The notes under the pieces: model-generated
What the model saw: the letters and a program-made list of their open reading frames with translations, nothing else
The model's database searches: none
Told to the model about the DNA's origin: nothing
From: Fennellomyces sp. T-0311
Taxonomy: Eukaryota; Mucoromycota; Mucoromycetes; Mucorales; Lichtheimiaceae
Reading direction: 5' to 3'
NCBI GenBank assembly: GCA_025266875.1
Contig: JALLLT010000016.1
Span: 1 to 64,000 of the forward strand
DNA length: 64,000 nucleotides
In this document: piece by piece, positions 1 through 12,253 of the stretch
Numbering within the stretch: the first letter of the stretch is position 1
Layout of the letters: the number at the start of each line of letters is the position of its first letter
Made by a program: the position numbers and the translations under genes

Positions 1-2838
1 TTCTTGATTCCTTTACTTCTTTCTCTTGACATTCTCCTCCTGTGCTTGCTGGTCATATAATTGCATCTCTTTATTTTTTGCATGTTTTCATTTCTTTGGT
101 GATGTTATTGTTTTGCTCTGGTTTTATTACGCGGATGTCGATGTTCCGACGTCTTCTTTCATCGCCGTTCGATTTCAATAACGTCACGCTCTTTTTATGC
201 TGCTGTTTTCTCTGTAAATCTGTTGTGATACGCAATGATATTTCTTCCACCCTTACGGCGTTATTTTGCTCAGGTGTTGCTGTTTTTCAAATGACTTTTC
301 TCTTACGTGTGCCTCATCCCGTTGATGCTGCTTTCTCCTACTTTTTTTATTCCCGCCTTCGCGTTCGTGGCTATCTTGTCTGTGAGTCTTACGTACGCTC
401 GGAATAGCTGCCCTTAATATTGCTTTTGCTCGTTGTTACGGTGCTCACTTAACTGTTGGTTTCTGATACCGCATTATTGCTATGCCGCATGTCTTTGCTC
501 CTCGGACACTCATAATTATTTTTGAGTGGAGTGCCTTTCCGCTGGTGGCCAATACTTTTGTTACCTGCTTATCTCGAGTAGTTTTGAGTCGCAGTATGTG
601 CAGTGATTGTATGTCAGCTGTATACGGAATTATGGACGTGTGTGAAAAGTAAGCTCACCCGAGTGCTAATTAAGTTCAATGATAAAAAAAAAATTAAGTT
701 CAAGATGCATCGCTGTAAACGGAAAGTGTTTGTGTAAAAAAAATTCTGCATGAATCAGGGTTCACGATTTGGGTTACGATAAGAGAAATAGAAAGGTGTG
801 CTAACCAAATATAGACGTAAGCCTCTGACTTGGACGTCTGACAAGAAATGATCAAGATGATTGAGGTAAAAGTTAACTGCTTTACTTCATTTGATAATTC
901 AGGAGTATTTATAGGCCTCTTCCATCTGGGTTCTGGAAATATGACTGCAATAATAACAAATCGCGCCTGAGGCTCGTTGCAAAGATGAAAGGGGTCCCGA
1001 AATGGTCCGAGGGTAATATGAAGATGTGCAAAATGCACATGCATAATAGAATATCGGGTGTTGAGCGTGGGTTCCGTGTAAAGAAGTAGATTGAGATGTG
1101 CAAAATGCACCAAACAATAGAGTGGCCAGCAGACATAATAGGCACGTGCTTGCTGTATATGGAATATGGTGATACCAAAAGAGAAATCAAACGGCAAAGG
1201 AAATTTGTTACAACATAGCTTTCAAAAGCTGGTGTGCTCGCTTCAACAACCGTATACATACGGTAAAAAATGTACGAAAACATTCTCGGGAATTCAGTCC
1301 AAGGCTGTACTAGGAGATAAAATATAATTGTAAACATGATGACAATCACAGGTACTACGTGGCTGTTGATATTATTATGGCAATAAATTAAATGGTTGCA
1401 CGAAAACCATGATAACGTAGCTTTTCTGTTGAAAAACATATTTGAAGATAATTCTGTAAGCGTTTTTTATATAGTATATTCTGGTTTATATGCTTTTTTT
1501 TCACTGTTGACTTTCCATTTCTATGCTCTACAATTCGCTGTATTTAGGCCCTACGTGTTGATCAATTCTTTTAATAAACTTTTCCTTCCGCCGCTAATAT
1601 TTGAAGTCGTTATTGCGACTGAATGTGCCTTAAAATGCTCTATGAAATTTACCTATATACCAAGGAAATCCAATCGCTGGTCAAGTAAAAAAAAAAAAAA
1701 AACGTGTTCCAAGGTACCTAACGGATTCCGATGTCAGTTCAATACTAGGAACGTAAAACGTCAATCATTTTACTCCGAACCAACTCTACGTGATTCTTTG
1801 GGGTCTAATTTACTGACAAGCTAGGTCCGCCGGATCAGATGCATGTACAAATTGCTGTAATCAGCCGGAAAAGCCTCGTATTTCCACTTTTTGGCTTTAA
1901 TTTCTACAGTTATATCTGGATGATCCTTGGGTCTGAATTTCTACGTGTTTTCCACCTTCATTTCTACTACTTGATCAGATTTACCGAGTCGTTATCATAG
2001 TAACCATGGCAATCAGTCTATTTATTACTATAAGAACTTCAACAGCCATGTAATAGCTGTGGCAGTCATTGTTCCTACAATTATATCTTATTTTCTAGGA
2101 CGTACAACCTTGGACTAAATTATCGAGAACGTGTTCACGCTTTCTGATATGGTTATGCCAAATTGCAGAGCTTGCATATATTTTTTTGAACCGGATGTAC
2201 TGATTATTGAAAAGACTATCCACGCATATTAGAGCACCTATGTTCATTTTTGGCTTAGCTACCCATTGATACAACGTACAAGCATATGGCGTTAAATAGA
2301 CATTCCAACATGCGGACCGGCAGTTTTTATTACATGGTTACTGCTATACTATCTTCAACTTCCCTGTCATATATAACCAATCATATAGAATCACTGATCA
2401 CAGTATTGTTGTAAATACTACGAGCACTACTGTAGTTGCCAAGATAAAACATTCGCACAGTAGTATGAAAACTTAAATACGACATGAACTATCTTACAGC
2501 TTAACTTGGCTAATGATAGTGGGGTATTCCTCAAGTCATTATGCTTCAAATAAGAGATTACGTATACCTACGCAATCATGAAAAGTAGTAACAAGAAGTG
2601 AACTGGATTGGGTCGAATTATTAAACCCACCGCATTCCAAAAGTCACTACGGTTTTTCCCAGGACGTAATTCGATAGGTAAGGACTACCAGTAACGTGGA
2701 TTTACAAGAGAAGAGAGCAACGTGTAATACGTGAAAACATTAGTTAATTCTTCGAAAAGGCATTGATCCACTTCATACTTAGTCGATACAGTGAATACAG
2801 TATTCAGATTACACCTTTATTACCACGCAAGAGAAATA
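1..2838. other. AT-rich spacer with no supported gene
   Basis: I see no family-level protein similarity or convincing exon structure in this stretch. The plus strand near 42-407 is T-rich and open for 121 codons, but it reads as a hydrophobic, low-information string without motifs. A diverged direct duplication of about 28 bp lies at 1023-1122. Homopolymer runs (A15 near 1687) are present. The 3' end of the Sen54 gene begins at 2839 on the minus strand. Confidence 0.6.
1023..1122. repeat. Diverged short direct repeat
   Basis: The core GATGTGCAAAATGCAC occurs at about 1023-1038 and again at about 1094-1109. In both copies it is followed by a similar CA-rich stretch ending in AATAGA. The two copies are about 71 bp apart. 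The core contains the near-palindrome GTGCAAAATGCAC. No coding role is visible. Confidence 0.5.
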
Positions 2839-3988
2839 TCAGCTAATATCAATCACACCATCGCCGGCTATCCGTAAGAAACTTATCCCCCCAGTATCCT
2901 CCACAACCGCGAGTAGAAAAGCCAGATTCGATGGTTTTGTATAACGAATGGGGTGGTAACTGTCTGATGGCCGTGTCATCTGTTCCAAATCACCAAACAA
3001 CTGCTGATATTTTGCTAACGAAGGCACAGCCTCACGAGCACTAACATTATATCTCAGTGAAACTTATATAATGAAAAGAGAGAAAATCTGTACCTTGCCA
3101 CTGCTACACGAAAATCTGGCACCCCTGGACTTCGCTTTTTCCACTGTGGGTTTGGCCTATAGACATCCCAATCAAACGACAGTGTTTCTCGGTCTGTAAA
3201 TGGTTTATACCATGGGCTTGAGGGTATGATCCTTAAAGTTGAATAGACGGATTCTACGCCGATACATATATTTGTAAGGCTCAGCCGCTGTGCCATAGCC
3301 AAAAAGATACATACCGAATGTAGAGCACTGTCCGTGGCGAATCAATGGTTTAGTGCCGAAAAGATATACAGCAGCATGTTTAAAAAGTCGAATAAGTGTG
3401 TGAATAAGCCATTGGCAGCGATTACGCAAAGAGGAGGACATGGTCGGATCAGCTGACGACCTTTGCGGAGTACTGTGTCGATGAACAATGTATCCTAGAC
3501 GACGAAGGTAGGCATACACTTGATACTTTTCAAAGCTGATCCATTTATCGGTATTGGTAAACATCAATCCAAAGTATGTTTCGAGAGTTGCATCGGGCAC
3601 ATGGAGCGCGTTCATATTGATCAACCACGCTGCTTCTTCTGGATACAGGGTCATGGACCCTTTGATTGAATGGCCCATGACGCGCAAGTGCGTTCCTTTG
3701 GAACGTGTCAAGGTCGTTAGACCCGTAGCCCGATCCAAAATGCCATGGCTGAGATTCTTGTCGCTAACTTTTTTCTTTTCGTCAATCACGGAAAACAAGG
3801 CATCGCGTGATTGTTGAATCGCTTCTTCTTGCGAGGCACTATAAATGTTCTCTTTCTGGCCACGCCTACGAAAAGATCAGTTGGTGGCGAAGTTCGGAAT
3901 GGATTTGAATAAAGATTGTTTACCGCGATCGCTGGAAGAGAGTTGAGTAGTCTGGAACTTCGTCCTCGTCTGTGTCGCTGTTGGTCAT
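2839..3988 (-). CDS. SEN54: tRNA-splicing endonuclease subunit Sen54
   Basis: This is a structural subunit of the heterotetrameric tRNA-splicing endonuclease (Sen2/Sen34/Sen15/Sen54), which cuts introns from pre-tRNAs. Four exons can be joined: 3988-3924, 3865-3315, 3253-3094 and 3040-2839. They encode 325 residues, and all junctions are GT-AG. The acidic start MTNSDTDEDEVPDYSTLF is followed by the Sen54 N-terminal domain, with the hallmark stretches LYPEEAAWLINMNAL and ISFEKYQVYAYLRRLGYIVH. A C-terminal block (SFDWDVYRPN, then LAFLLAVVEDTGGISFLRI) fits the Sen54 C-terminal fold. No catalytic triad is expected, because Sen54 is non-catalytic. The length is in the range of fungal and animal homologues. 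The gene is divergent from the zinc-knuckle gene that starts at 4177, about 190 bp away. Confidence 0.88.
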
Positions 3989-4176
3989 GCTATGCTTGTA
4001 GTACAGAACATAAATTCCAAAAGCCAGACTGTTGCTTTAGAACCTTTCTCCCTTTTGTAACAGAACAACACAAACACATTTCTTTGGTATGCTGTTGTCA
4101 TTGATCGAGCCTACGATCTAATGGGGCTTTTACCACATAGTGTTAACGCGTGTGAGAAACGGAGTTGCGTGCTGCA

Positions 4177-5065
4177 ATGGTTTTTTCGAGAAGAGGTTGC
4201 TTTAAATGCGGAAACGGTAACTTAGATTCCACGACTCTATGAAACAATAGAACATTGAACAGTCCATTCTCAATTGTTATGTAGTGGGACATTTCGCCGA
4301 TGTGTGCCCAGAACCCGAACGGCTATGTTACAATTGTAAGCAGCCTGGTCATGAATCCAGCCAGTGTCCTCGTCCCAGAACGACTGACGCAAAACAGTGC
4401 TATACATGCGGTGGCGGTAAGACAATTTTCTGTCCCAAGCATAAAAATTTAATAACTATGGCAACCTCTTTTTTTAGTGGGACATATTCAAGCTGAATGT
4501 CCTTCTGCCCGTAACAACAACGCAAGCGGTGCCCCGCGTTGCTACAACTGCGGCCACGTTGTAAGTTGTCGTGCATCCTTTGGCCTGCAAAGGGAAAACT
4601 TACTGGGGAGTAGGGACATATGGCACGAAACTGCAACAGTGTGAACATGCGCCCTCGTCGTGGGCGGGGAGGTTTCCGCGGAGCCAGACGGGGTGGAAGA
4701 GGCGGTGCTGGCCGAGGCAATGGCGGAAGAGTTGTATGCTACGTCTGTGGAGGTATGACCGAGTGCTGCATGAGTTTATTGTTTTCTAAATGCAGCCCTT
4801 TTTGTGTTGCTAAGGATATAACCATTTTGCGCGCGATTGCCAAGCAAATAGCTTTAAATGCTATAGTTGTGGAAAGTTTGGACATGTTTCGCGCGACTGC
4901 CCTATGGTGGACCACGACTCTAATGAAAAGCCTGCAAAGGTGTGCTATCGCTGCCGAGAGCCGGGCCATATTTCACGCGACTGCCCCACCCAGCAGGCTA
5001 ATGGACAAGAAGAAGATGAATCGGATGAGACGACTGAGGAATCTTCATCTGATGAGTCTTCGTAA
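4177..5065 (+). CDS. CCHC zinc-knuckle nucleic-acid-binding protein (Gis2/Byr3/CNBP type)
   Basis: Five exons (4177-4216, 4285-4416, 4478-4560, 4614-4752, 4815-5065) join in frame to 214 residues. The protein has seven C-x2-C-x4-H-x4-C knuckles: CFKCGNVGHFADVC, CYNCKQPGHESSQC, CYTCGGVGHIQAEC, CYNCGHVGHMARNC, CYVCGGYNHFARDC, CYSCGKFGHVSRDC and CYRCREPGHISRDC. An Arg/Gly-rich RGG-like linker (RGRGGFRGARRGG) sits between knuckles 4 and 5. The C-terminal tail is acidic and Ser-rich. Seven knuckles plus an RGG box is the plan of the CNBP family (yeast Gis2, fission yeast Byr3), which bind single-stranded nucleic acids and act in translation and mRNA handling. Introns repeatedly fall inside or beside knuckles, as if the modules were duplicated with their introns. 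The start ATG at 4177 immediately precedes the first knuckle. Confidence 0.9.
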
Positions 5066-5509
5066 GAAGAATCGATCCACTCCTTTCCACACACCTAGTT
5101 TTATATCATTAAAAGCAAACATACCATTGCCTGTGTGTGCAAAAATGGAAATAAGAAATCATGATATGCAGGGTGCAATCATTAGGAGACTTACCCTTCA
5201 CTTGGAACTTGAGATTACTTTTGGATATAAACTACTCTTCGGTTGCGCATATATCAAATTCTACGTCCAACACTTTGCATGACAAATTCAACAAAAGAAG
5301 GGGCCGACTTTACCGAGCCTGATGCCGTACATCTATCCTCCCTAATAAATCCCCGTCAAGCAACGTCAAACCGCGTGGCGAAGTGAAAAAAAAGTCTCTT
5401 GCTCCTTTTTCTTTTGGAACGACAAGGAGAAGGGGGTAGAAAATACACTTCTTTTTGTTCTATTTGTAATGGCCACACTGTGATTCTTTTTTTTCTTCTC
5501 TCTTTACAT

Positions 5510-8439
5510 ATGTTTGCTGGTCAGGAGCTTCGATCGACAGACCGCCCGATTTATGGATCCAGCGCAATTACCATCAATGACACAGTGTATTTTTATGGAG
5601 GGTACTATGCTGTTCCTCCATGGAACATGGAAGCACTGTGGTCGATCGCGAATACAATCGATCCATCCACATTCTCACAGTTATCCACAGACCCTTTTGC
5701 TTCACCTACCGTCATCTACGGACAACTGCTGTCATTTAATAACAGCATATATACTTTTGGTGGCCACCATCCCGTCAACATCAGTGAATCACTCCCTCCT
5801 GAACCGCTTCGATATTATCGACTCGATCTCGATACATTAGCTTGGGCACCACTTCAAAAGAAGAACGAGAGTGGACCACTCGAGCGATATTGGCATTCAG
5901 CAGTAGCCTGTCAAGAAAAGGCATATCTATTTGGCGGCATGAATATCACTGGTCCACTTGATAATGACTACTTTTGGATATATCATTTTTTAACGGACCG
6001 GTGGGAATCGATCGCGCTTACGCCATCCTATGTTACTCCTCGGTGTGGTCATACAGCAAGTATGCTAAGGTACGATATGACGAAAATAACATTATATGTC
6101 TGTTCCTTAAATCAAGTCTTTCCGAAGTGACGGTAATATGGTCCTGTTGGGCGGGTATCGTTGTGTTGGCAATTACACTAGCAACGCAGCAATGAATAAG
6201 TCACTTTTCCCATTGGACCATGCCGCAGTGTTTGATACTATCACAGCCGAGTGGCGAAACCAGTCGCTCGGGGGTAATATCATCCCTGACGCACGGACTT
6301 ATCATAGTGCTGTCACGAGTAAGCTGCGAATTAATCAGATTAATAGACTTGCTTTTTCCTAATCTAACTATGAACAATAGCACAAGATAACTGGATTATC
6401 ATATGTGGCGGTAAATTATTTGCATAAAAGGTAGCTATAGCCAGATACTTACAATCAATTAGGTCAAGATGGTAACGCACAGCCATACCACAATTATATA
6501 TCATCGCTGGGTGACAAACAGGCAATGACAGCTGTACTGGATACAAGTCGTTGGTCATGGATGATTCCCGACGCTTCGATAAACCAACCTTTTCCGCGAT
6601 CTTTTGCTGCAGCATCCCTCATCAACGACACGCAAATGGCGTTTGGATTTGGTAAATATCTTCAAAATAGGCTTAATGAATTTTACTTAAATGACAAGCT
6701 CTTGAATATCAGGCATCAATCATCAAACTATTTACGATGGTCTTTATGTATTCGATTCAAAGAACGGGAAATGGCTGGGTCAAGAAACCGAAGAGCAAGT
6801 ATCACACCATGCTTTACATACCAGTGTCGCATTTATTAGTACAATGATTGTACTGGGTGTGGTTGTTTTGGCACTGGCTACGTTCGGATGCTATACACTA
6901 ATTAAGCGACGTTTTACATTTCGCATAAGACATGTTCTATGTCGCATCAAGGAATTAATATGGTGTCCACGGTAAGGAAACTTAACTCTCGATACTCAGT
7001 TTGTTTTCGTATGCTTAAAAAATATGCAGTGCTGGAGAGCCTCTTTGGGCAGAGATCACACGTACACTTTTCCGATTCCTGTTCTCCGGTGTCTTCATTG
7101 CAGTGGTTGTGATTATTATCCTTCAAGTACGTAATAGTCCCATTATCGAGCAGAAATATCGCATACATACCGATGATTATACGATTGATGTTCCAGGTAA
7201 AAAGGAATAGCATTCTATTCATATCCGCTGTGATTATTAATATCATAACCGCATTAATCAGACATCCGATTTTGCTTCGATGGATGGGAGCCTGGTGCCA
7301 GCCCTACCATTCTTTGCTCCACCGATTACGGCACCAGTTGCTCACAATATGTACGAAACATTACTGTTAACATTCAAACAGGTTTGGATTACTACGGCGA
7401 TCCATTGGCATGCTTTCTCTTTCGAGCGCCATCCGACTTCCGACTTGGCCGAACAAACAATCGCCATGGAAGCGGCTCCTATCTAAAATTCCACTACTAC
7501 GGTCAATTGGCGGATGATACAGCACGAGTTCACGTCGCATTTTATCACAAACTACACGACCCTAACCTACCGGTGTATCACATTGAAGATTCATCATCCT
7601 TTGAATGGTACAGTCCCGAAGAAGATGCCGAATTCCAATCGACCGAGCAAGAGAATCTAAGAACAGACAACGCATACGACTTGGAGCCAAATAAGGTTAC
7701 TACGAGCAGCTATGAGATCATTGAACGCCAGGGCATGCAAGATGGCAACGTATGGAATTACGTGGGAGTCGGAATCGTTCGGGATACGGAATATTCTGTG
7801 TCAAGTGCTGCCATGACAGAACCTTCCATTGCCTATTTTCTCAGCGACCCTCGACCTTTGGGTGCTCTCCATGTATTCCCAAAAGACTATGAAGTGACAG
7901 TCGTGCATGAGCAACGAGCATTTACACTTGTCAATGCAATGGGAATTATTGGCGGTATCTTTGGTTTGATTATTGGATTACAAGCGTGCTTGTTTGGGTA
8001 TCGGCCGCGATCGCCTTGGGGTGTTGTCCATCGATGGTCAGTAGGACAAATGCGTCAATCATTGCTAGACGGGTTACGGTCCAAATTTCCGGAAGCAGCT
8101 AACGTACCAATTGTACATCCGGTGCATCGTCGATTTTCCGTAGCCGTGAGACGGACAGCCCATCAGCCAAAGTTACCAAAGCGATCAAATACCGAACCAG
8201 CAGCTTGGCAAGTAGCAGAAACTATCAAGAAAGAAATCATTTATGAAAGTGATGAAGACGAAGATGACAATGAATCAAGTCGAATGGCAAGGTTGGAAGA
8301 GAGGTTACATGTGTTTGAGCTCCTCTTTCAAGCTTATTACATTAACGATGAAGTGTTCCAGTCTCTGGCGTTTGCACTTAAGGCGGATATTCCGTCACCC
8401 GCTCCGCGGCCTGGCAGACATGATTTGAACTTACCATGA
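5510..8439 (+). CDS. Kelch-repeat membrane protein
   Basis: At least seven exons join to about 860 residues. The N-terminal half is a kelch beta-propeller with repeated GG-containing blades (TVYFYGGYY, IYTFGGHH, AYLFGGMN, VLLGGYRC, WIIICGG, GLYVFD). A first transmembrane helix (IVLGVVVLALATFGCYTL) lies near 6840-6905. A second (FLFSGVFIAVVVIIILQV) lies near 7075-7130. Next come a Cys-containing region beginning DIRFCFDGWEPG and a third membrane helix (GIIGGIFGLIIGLQACLFGY) near 7940-8000. The tail is acidic (SDEDEDDNES) with a short helical end. Similar kelch plus multi-membrane proteins are, to my knowledge, recurrent in Mucoromycota; their function is unknown. The start is uncertain. The frame upstream of ATG 5510 encodes a signal-like hydrophobic run (VILFFLLSLHMFAGQ) but contains no ATG, so a small upstream exon may carry the true start. 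Confidence 0.8.
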
Positions 8440-8814
8440 TCATCAATCTTTTCTGTTGTATATTTCCTTGTTTTTTATCTTAATCCCTGTAACAATTTCA
8501 AACCTCCAAAAAATACTGGATTTTTTTTCCCTTGTATACTTGCAGAAATTTCATGATCGTAAAGTACACTGAAAATGATAGCCTAAATTAGGTTAAAGTC
8601 AGCGATACATCTTTCAATGTAATACGCCAACTACCACCATTGATTTGAGTTTAAAGTCTCCACCCAGACGGACCGACCATGCAAACATTAATCTTCTACT
8701 ATCATTACAGGTTCCTTTTGCCGACGTACGAGTTATAAAAATGTGATACATTTGAGATGTATAGGCGACAGCAGCTATAAACACACAAGCCGTCAAGAAT
8801 ACAATATTACAAAA
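8440..8814. other. Intergenic spacer
   Basis: This short AT-rich spacer separates the convergent kelch gene and the MFS pseudogene. A T-rich tract (8520-8530) lies just past the kelch stop. No gene is visible. Confidence 0.6.
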
Positions 8815-10160
8815 TTACATACGGTAAGCAACGTTCTTATTTAGTTTGTCGGTCAGATCCAACGTGACATTGGTAGGTTTGCTAGGCGGATTTTTCAGGC
8901 GATCAGATTTGTTCTTTGCATAGCAAACCGCACCAACGCCAGGCACCTAATCGTAACTCCACTACCGATACAGAACGCAGTCATCCCCGCTGTATAACCC
9001 AGTGCTTGTCGTTCGAGCATAATTAATGGGCCAATAATGTTACCGATAGCCATACAAATCACTGGAGCACCGTTGTAAAAAATCGCTTTACTGTAACTTT
9101 TCACGTTTACACCAATGGTAGCCGTCAAAATACTGAAAGTACTGCTCCAGAACACCGTAAGGTAGGGCGCAGCAAGTTTAGCAGCGGTTTGGTCAGCTGT
9201 TGCAACGATATGGGAACCTGCAAAACTAAACAGGGTTACAAAAATAGCGGAATAGCAAAGTTGTCGTGTTCGCTGCGCTAAGACTGTCGCAAGTACTGCG
9301 CTGAGAACCATAATTACATTGCATGGCACTTTCAATAGGATCGTTTCTCCAGTCTAGTTTCGTCATTTGAGCAGTTAGAAATTGCCTATAAAGATCCATG
9401 TAAACGTACCGTGAAACTTCCGAGCGTATTGATAATGATAATGTTGAACGTCAAGATTCCTCCTGCTTGCAAACTAAGACCGATCAATGTCTGATATATG
9501 GACTAGAATCGAATTCCTAGCAAGGCTTTAACTATCCGACCCCACTTGAATTTTTTGTGCCGAATGACACTGTTACCTCTTGTTCGTTTGTTAGCTATCA
9601 AAGCTTCCTCTTCTGTCAGTCGGAGTAGCCGAGATTTAGGATTATCAACAAGGAAAAGTACGCATAGGGCGCCAAGATCATTGTAATGACATCGAGAATG
9701 ATATGAACCCTGAAAAAGTTAATGTCAAACCCTTATTGCTTTTGCAGATTATACATACCATTACCACATCAAAATCCTGTGCCAATGCCTCACCTGGGAA
9801 GTGTCATATGCAATGTGAGCTTGATATATGATTTCAAGTCCATTTACTACGGTACTTACCCATAATACGTCGCTTGCTCAGATCATTGAAATAAAGTGTT
9901 GATTATAAGATAAATGTTTCGATAGAAATTAGTTTCAATAAATCTATATTCTGATCAGCGGATATTCATACCTTGGAAGTACGTTTCCCTCAAATAGACC
10001 AAAAAGAAAATCGCACAGTCAGAAGCTGCGAGAACGGACGGCAATAACCTGTGTTGCATGCATAATCTGTGTTTGATTATGGGTATCAAATCTATGCTAG
10101 AATGAACCAGCTTATCGGACCCCGTATCAAAACATAAAATCCACAAAGTCGGCCAATAAA
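8815..10160 (-). pseudogene. Broken MFS transporter, anion:cation symporter (allantoate permease/Dal5-like) family
   Basis: The C-terminal half is well preserved. Near 8895-9335 the frame reads APYLTVFWSSTFSILTATIG, then IFYNGAPVICMAIGNIIGP and ERQALGYTAGMTAF, which is typical of ACS-family permeases. It is disabled in several places. An in-frame TAG lies near 9507, just after GIRF. A one-base frameshift near 8915 separates the last helix from the expected tail, which continues as NVTLDLTDKLNKN to a stop at 8815. Between about 9740 and 10160 the N-terminal half survives only as out-of-frame patches (GFYVLI, RLLPSVLAASDCAIFFLV, VSTVVNGLEIIYQ). The family imports organic anions such as allantoate, nicotinate or pantothenate with protons; the original substrate cannot be told. 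The boundary at the 5' side is approximate. Confidence 0.75.
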
Positions 10161-11060
10161 AAACTTTTGGAGCAAGATGTCGTTAGGCTAACGATATAAA
10201 GAATAAGATGTAAGCTTTGAGTCAGGTGAAGAAGGGCAAGCGTACCTGGTGTTGTGGTGTAGTCGTGTTATGAAGCTACCACAAACTGTTGTTACTGCGA
10301 CAAGAACTTATGGGGAAGTTGCTACTGAAATGTAAAAAGGAAATTTAAAATATAAAAGAAAAGGGTTAGTTCGTTCTATAAGGTATTAATATGTCACGCA
10401 GGAGTTCTCGATTGGGCTTATGTAATGCCAACTGCGATATGGTTTTTAGTCCTAAGTGTTGAGAACAGCGGTTCCTCGGAACAAGCTTATGAGTCTCGGT
10501 AGGATATAAGAGTCTTAAAAAGGATAGTCCGGTGATCGGAACACAAGAAAAATAAACAATTGAAAACTAATTGTCAAAAAGTGAAAGAGAAAGAGAACTT
10601 GTTTTTATTAAAGAATCAGAATTTGGCTATTTATATGGTCTAACTAATGTAATTTCTAACTATGCATCGTAGCTGAGTACATTGCAGGGTGAATTTGGAT
10701 ATCTTTTCGTTGCCTGGCTAAGGGCATTGTTACTGTCTATATTGTGAAGTTACTTGTGAAGAGGTCGCGTAATTTCTAATGGCATTGCGTTACCATTTGA
10801 CGGTGCGTGGTAATGGTGCACTGTGATCTGTTCTGCTCAACGGGGCGGTGTTTATTTTTACAAGCTAAATGTAAATTTGGAAGGATGGTTCTAAGTAAAC
10901 TCTTGCCTTGGTATTAACCTTTTTTAGTCACTTGTTGAAGTCTTGTCAATGTGTATACTAGAATATCCACTGCCTTAAGTACTGCTATTTATTGCTCGTA
11001 ACAATATATTTGAATCATTTTTTTGTACTAATAATTATATATATCCTTGATAACTTTGGA
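10161..11060. other. AT-rich spacer, no gene seen
   Basis: No conserved reading frame was found. The segment from about 10392 (TGTCACGCAGGAG) to 10864 (TTTTTACA) begins with TG and ends with CA like a solo LTR. I see no matching target duplication or partner copy, so I do not call one. Confidence 0.5.
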
Positions 11061-12212
11061 GAGGGAGCAAAGAAGAAAGTCAAGAGGGCTATTTTCCCAT
11101 GCCGTTCAAGAAGCGGCGCCACACTGGCATACAAGAAGGGCCAAAGAAGGACATTGAGTCGACCAGCTGAATTGAATCCCAGTCAAGGAGTGCACATCTT
11201 GAAATATCCCAAGTGCAGGAGCTACGCTCAATGCAGACTTACCTGCAAGCTGTACAAAATGGAACGCATTCTAAAAATCCAGTATCATGATCACTTCTTA
11301 CCTGTAGCAAAGCAATCCAAACCACAAATATCATTAGCGTGAGGACAATACTTCGTACAAGCCTTTTTTCAGCTTCGGATTTAACAAACGGCTTCTGGAT
11401 TTTGTAGGCGTTTTCCACATCGCCTATATCGGCAGCTGTTATATTTCCTTTTGATGCCGCATCATCACTTGTTGGTACTCTGATGCAACAGTGTTTCTTA
11501 TTTCTGAATTGCTGCTGTCGCTTCCTCTTTTCTAAACTAAGGTCGCTCAGTTTAATGCTGAAGCAGCTTTTATGGCATTTCATCTGGAAAACGAAGCGTA
11601 TGATCATCGGACAACCTTTTCTAGGTAGCTTATCATGCAATGTTCTGACGACGCTATGCACGGTTTTTTTTATCCTATTGGCGACAGATCTGTAATCCTC
11701 TTTTAATACCTTACGCGACATACAACTTTACTGAGTATTTGCTCTGTTACGTTTCGACACAGGTTTTAAGCTAGCACACTCAAAAATGCGGAGTACTATA
11801 GAGCCTTCATAATAACCAAGTCAAATGATCTTGTACCATTGTAATATAGATCAAGATCCATGTTTCAGGGAGTATATGATTTCTGTTTCACAAAGTGTTG
11901 CTTCTGTACCATTGTAGACCAGTTTTGATATAGAGTTGTTTGTCCCACACTACTGGGACTTCTCATCTTATACAAAAAAGCCTACGAAATCGAAGATATT
12001 TGTACCACTGTTTTCAGCTCTTATTATCATCACGTGCACACATCACTATACCTTTACTTTTGTTGAGGAGATTACAAGTGGAGCATCGATAAAGTAGCTT
12101 TATGATAGACGGAAGATAGGCGAAACAGTCCCTTAGTGTTTCTGGTTGCACGAGCTTTATATAGTCGAGTTGCCGATTATCGCTTTGCCTCCCATTTTGT
12201 AACACTGCCAAA

Positions 12213-12253
<41 letters not shown>

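Noticed and set aside
42..407. 121-codon plus-strand open frame
   Set aside because: Hydrophobic, T-rich composition with no motif, no start context and no neighbouring exons; likely chance.
700..1439. Long overlapping minus-strand frames
   Set aside because: Two overlapping frames are open in the same AT-rich DNA, and neither shows a domain.
10392..10864. Possible solo LTR (TG...CA ends, TGTCACG start)
   Set aside because: No target duplication and no second copy in the window.
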